Source: Scybalousia_A sp964542225
GTDB lineage: Bacteria > Bacteroidota > Bacteroidia > Bacteroidales > P3
NCBI GenBank assembly: GCA_964542225.1
Contig: CAZITO010000050.1
Span: 1 to 16,238 of the forward strand
Length of the DNA stretch: 16,238 bases
Direction: 5' to 3'
The notes beneath the pieces are model-generated. The model saw only the letters and a program-made list of their open reading frames with translations. It was not told where the DNA came from and did no database searches. This document shows, piece by piece, positions 14,265-16,238 of the stretch. Both the position numbers and the translations under genes were made by a program. The stretch's first letter is position 1; every line of letters begins with the position of its first letter.

Positions 14265-15917
14265 TTATTTATGGGTGTACATATAACGTTTTATACTTCG
14301 TTTTGGTGTTCGTTCAAATTCTTCGGGCTGTATGTAAAGTTTTGCTATCTGCTCGTACTGAGGCAATTCTTTATTTGTTTCAACGCGTATTTGTTCCAAA
14401 ATAACGTCAAAACTTTTTCTGTCAACATTGTCCATATCAATTTTTTCTTGGTCTAAATTGACAAGAGCGATAATTTTACCCTCCTTTTCCATTACTAAAG
14501 ATTCGTTGACATATTCCATAGAGTTGAGTTTGTCTTCTATTTCCTCCGGGTAAATATTCTGCCCATTGGAAGAAAGTATCATATTTTTTATTCTACCCTT
14601 AATAAAAAGATATCCCTCTTCGTCCATAACGGCAAGGTCGCCAGTACGCAACCAACCATCTTGTAAAGCCTCTGCTGTCGCCCTATCGTTTTTGTAGTAA
14701 CCAAGCATAACATTTTGACCCTTTACCAACACTTCTCCCGGTATATTTTGAGGGTCAGGGGAATCTATTTTTAACTGCATTTCTTTAACCACTTTGCCAC
14801 AAGAGTATAGTTTTGTTTCCTTCCAATCGGCATAGCAAATAATAGGCGCACATTCGGTCATTCCATAACCTATCGTATATCGGAAACCTACCCTATGCAA
14901 AAAAGCCTCCACCTCTTGATTTATAGCCGCACCCCCTATGATAACCTCATAAAAATTTTCTCCAAAAGAAATATGCAATGTTTTTTGAATACGTTTGAGC
15001 AGCATTTTGTTAATATAAGGAGTCTTTAATAGTTTTTTCATTATTCTTTTGTCCAAAATCGGTTTGAGTTTTGTTTTATAGATTTTCTCTATAATCAAAG
15101 GTACCGATATAATGATATCCGGTTTTATTTCGGCAAAAGCCTCTGCTACTATTTTGGGAGAAGGAACTCGGGTCAAAAAATGTATATGAGTACCGCTAAT
15201 AAACTCAAACAACAATTCAAAACTCATTGCATACATATGAGCCAATGGCAACATGGAAATAGAGTTGGAATATTCGTTTAGATTTGTAATAACCCTCATA
15301 GCAAAATTTAAATTGCCCATCAAAGCCCTATAAGGTATCATTACTCCTTTGCTCAAAGAGGTTGTGCCTGAGGTATAATTGATAAGCGCCAAATCCTCCG
15401 GCTCTTCTCTTCTGTAAGAAACATCTTGTATGGAAAAGCCATTGGGATATTTTGTTTCAAAAAGTTTATCCAAATTATCATAAGCCTCCTTGTAAATAGC
15501 ATCTTTACAATATACAAGTTTGAAATTCTGCATTTGTATTACGGCGTTAATTTCGGGCATATTTTCAGGTTCTATTCCCTCCCATACGACATCTCCGACT
15601 ATCAATAACTTGGCATCCGAATGATTGACCAAATGCTCCACATTCTGTGGTTTAAACTCATGTAACAAAGGTACTGCCACCGCCCCGTATGTAAGAACGG
15701 AAAAATAGGCTATCGCCCAAGAGGCACAATTGCGAGAACAAATAGCAATATGGTCGCCCTGCTGTATTCCACAACGCTCATAAAGTATGTGCAAACGTGC
15801 TATTCTTTCACCTACCTGCTGAAATGTTACGGGATTTTGTTTATAATCGCTTAAAGAAGGTCTTAACCAATGTTTTTTTATAGATGTTTCTATATTCGCT
15901 ATAAAACTTTTTTCCAT
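14265..15917 (-). CDS. AMP-forming long-chain fatty acid--CoA ligase family protein
   Basis: This 550-residue adenylate-forming enzyme probably activates fatty acids to acyl-CoA by way of an acyl-AMP intermediate. The ATP-binding loop is NYTSGTTSLSKGVMIP (180-195), with Ser where the commonest motif has Gly. Further on are IGYGMTECAPI (the YGxTE adenine-binding motif) and GWLRTGDLAVMDEEGYLFI (A7/A8 region). GRIKNMILSSNGQNIYPEEI is the hinge, and TPKRSIKRYMY near the C-terminus supplies the catalytic lysine. Together these give the N-domain plus the mobile C-domain, complete in length. The start is the ATG at 15917. A TTG 18 nt upstream is in frame but less likely. The substrate cannot be fixed from motifs, so medium- or long-chain fatty acids are the default. 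The gene stands alone with its own candidate promoter and terminator. No fatty-acid oxidation genes are nearby, so uptake or phospholipid recycling is as likely as degradation. Confidence 0.93.
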   Translation of the reverse strand: MEKSFIANIETSIKKHWLRPSLSDYKQNPVTFQQVGERIARLHILYERCGIQQGDHIAICSRNCASWAIAYFSVLTYGAVAVPLLHEFKPQNVEHLVNHSDAKLLIVGDVVWEGIEPENMPEINAVIQMQNFKLVYCKDAIYKEAYDNLDKLFETKYPNGFSIQDVSYRREEPEDLALINYTSGTTSLSKGVMIPYRALMGNLNFAMRVITNLNEYSNSISMLPLAHMYAMSFELLFEFISGTHIHFLTRVPSPKIVAEAFAEIKPDIIISVPLIIEKIYKTKLKPILDKRIMKKLLKTPYINKMLLKRIQKTLHISFGENFYEVIIGGAAINQEVEAFLHRVGFRYTIGYGMTECAPIICYADWKETKLYSCGKVVKEMQLKIDSPDPQNIPGEVLVKGQNVMLGYYKNDRATAEALQDGWLRTGDLAVMDEEGYLFIKGRIKNMILSSNGQNIYPEEIEDKLNSMEYVNESLVMEKEGKIIALVNLDQEKIDMDNVDRKSFDVILEQIRVETNKELPQYEQIAKLYIQPEEFERTPKRSIKRYMYTHK

Positions 15918-15973
15918 GTACTCTTTGTTTTCCAATACAAAGAAATGTATTTTTTCATTATTATTTGGGCTGA

Positions 15974-15981
15974 CAAAATTA
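15974..15981 (-). promoter_or_regulatory. Candidate -7 box of the acyl-CoA ligase gene
   Basis: On the minus strand this reads TAATTTTG, a match to TAnnTTTG, about 57 nt before the ATG at 15917. The -33 region at 19-nt spacing is a poor match (TTTATG). Confidence 0.4.
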
Positions 15982-16037
15982 CAACAAAAATTTAATATTA
16001 CATAAACTTTTCAAATAAACAATTACCCCCACAGAAT

Positions 16038-16133
16038 GTTTTATAAGGTACAGCCTATTTTACAAGGGAAACAATGCCAACCTATCACAACTTATTACAC
16101 CCCATAAAAATAACGGCTTTGCCCTTATAAAAC
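16038..16133. repeat. 11-bp perfect inverted repeat GTTTTATAAGG / CCTTATAAAAC
   Basis: The arms are at 16038-16048 and 16123-16133 and enclose 74 bases. A third partial copy, TTTTATAAG, is at 16217-16225. There are no target-site duplications or open frame between the arms that would point to an insertion element. It could be a small repeated intergenic element or an operator pair. Confidence 0.45.
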
Positions 16134-16145
16134 ACCCAACGGGTG
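16133..16145 (-). repeat. Short hairpin CACCC-GTT-GGGTG, possible minus-strand terminator
   Basis: The 5-bp GC-rich stem with a 3-nt loop is followed on the minus strand by TTTT. It could end a minus-strand transcript entering from beyond the right edge. The stem is short, so this is only a possibility. Confidence 0.3.
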
Positions 16146-16179
16146 CGGTTTTGCCATACAAAAACAGGCTGAAATTGAG

Positions 16180-16198
16180 CCGAAAAATATTTTTTCGG
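16180..16198. repeat. Hairpin CCGAAAAA-TAT-TTTTTCGG
   Basis: A perfect 8-bp stem with a 3-nt loop. It has no T-run after it on either strand, so it is not a classical intrinsic terminator. Confidence 0.45.
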
Positions 16199-16238
16199 AA
16201 AATTTAATTGATACCCTTTTATAAGTCAAAAATAGGGG

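Larger units (their letters stand above)
15982..16238. other. Intergenic stretch with several inverted repeats, no convincing gene
   Basis: No frame has both a good start and family-like content. A minus-strand frame is open from the window edge to a TAA at about 16127-16129 (37 codons, ending MAKPHPLGVL). It is too short and edge-truncated to call. The stretch holds an 11-bp inverted repeat, two small hairpins and three copies of TTTTATAAG in either orientation, listed separately. Confidence 0.45.

Noticed and set aside
16127..16238. Minus-strand frame open from the right edge, ending MAKPHPLGVL
   Set aside because: Only 37 codons are visible, it ends in a repeat-rich stretch, and no family is recognisable. 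It cannot be told from chance without the flanking sequence.
1..16238. CRISPR arrays, tRNA or rRNA genes, insertion sequences, toxin-antitoxin or restriction systems
   Set aside because: No regularly spaced repeats, cloverleaf, transposase, nuclease or toxin-like frame was found by eye on either strand.

Overview
This window looks like chromosome from an AT-rich member of the Bacteroidota, probably Bacteroidales. The evidence is lineage-typical genes: a protein with a type IX secretion (T9SS) C-terminal sorting domain, a protein with a gliding-motility-type (CHU_C) C-terminal domain, Bat aerotolerance genes, an RseC homologue and a Bacteroidota-style seryl-tRNA synthetase. Several genes are also preceded by the Bacteroidota promoter motif TAnnTTTG. 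The genes are ordinary chromosomal ones. I see no integrase, transposase, CRISPR array, tRNA, rRNA or phage gene.

Layout, left to right. Positions 1-282 are intergenic, with at most a doubtful 54-codon frame. On the minus strand follow mnmG (tRNA wobble modification, 283-2160) and, upstream of it, a polytopic membrane protein resembling DUF6427 (2217-3200). A divergent 97-bp intergenic region separates these from the plus-strand ubiE/menG methyltransferase (3298-3993). A compact two-hairpin terminator (4023-4067) lies between ubiE and the convergent gene for a large secreted beta-propeller-like T9SS cargo (4109-7510). Further right is a tightly packed minus-strand operon: TPR lipoprotein (batC-like), then a fused BatD-BatE protein, then rseC. 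It has 2-nt gaps at both junctions. Divergent from it is serS (11456-12730), which ends in a hairpin terminator shared with the next convergent operon. That operon is an ECF sigma factor (13586-14158) followed 2 nt later by a single-pass membrane protein (12786-13583), which ends in a CHU_C-type domain. Last is a long-chain acyl-CoA ligase (14265-15917) with its own terminator and candidate promoter. The final 321 bases hold no convincing gene but several inverted repeats.

How the genes fit together. Menaquinone synthesis, RseC and Bat proteins point to a respiring or electron-transporting anaerobe or microaerobe with an envelope stress defence. The T9SS cargo and the sigma/anti-sigma-like pair bearing a T9SS-type domain suggest surface protein export and perhaps sensing of it.

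The most interesting items are the BatD-BatE fusion with rseC directly downstream, and the anti-sigma-like protein whose periplasmic end is a CHU_C domain. I did not find a clearly new multi-gene system. Family names come from recognised motifs, not from a database search.
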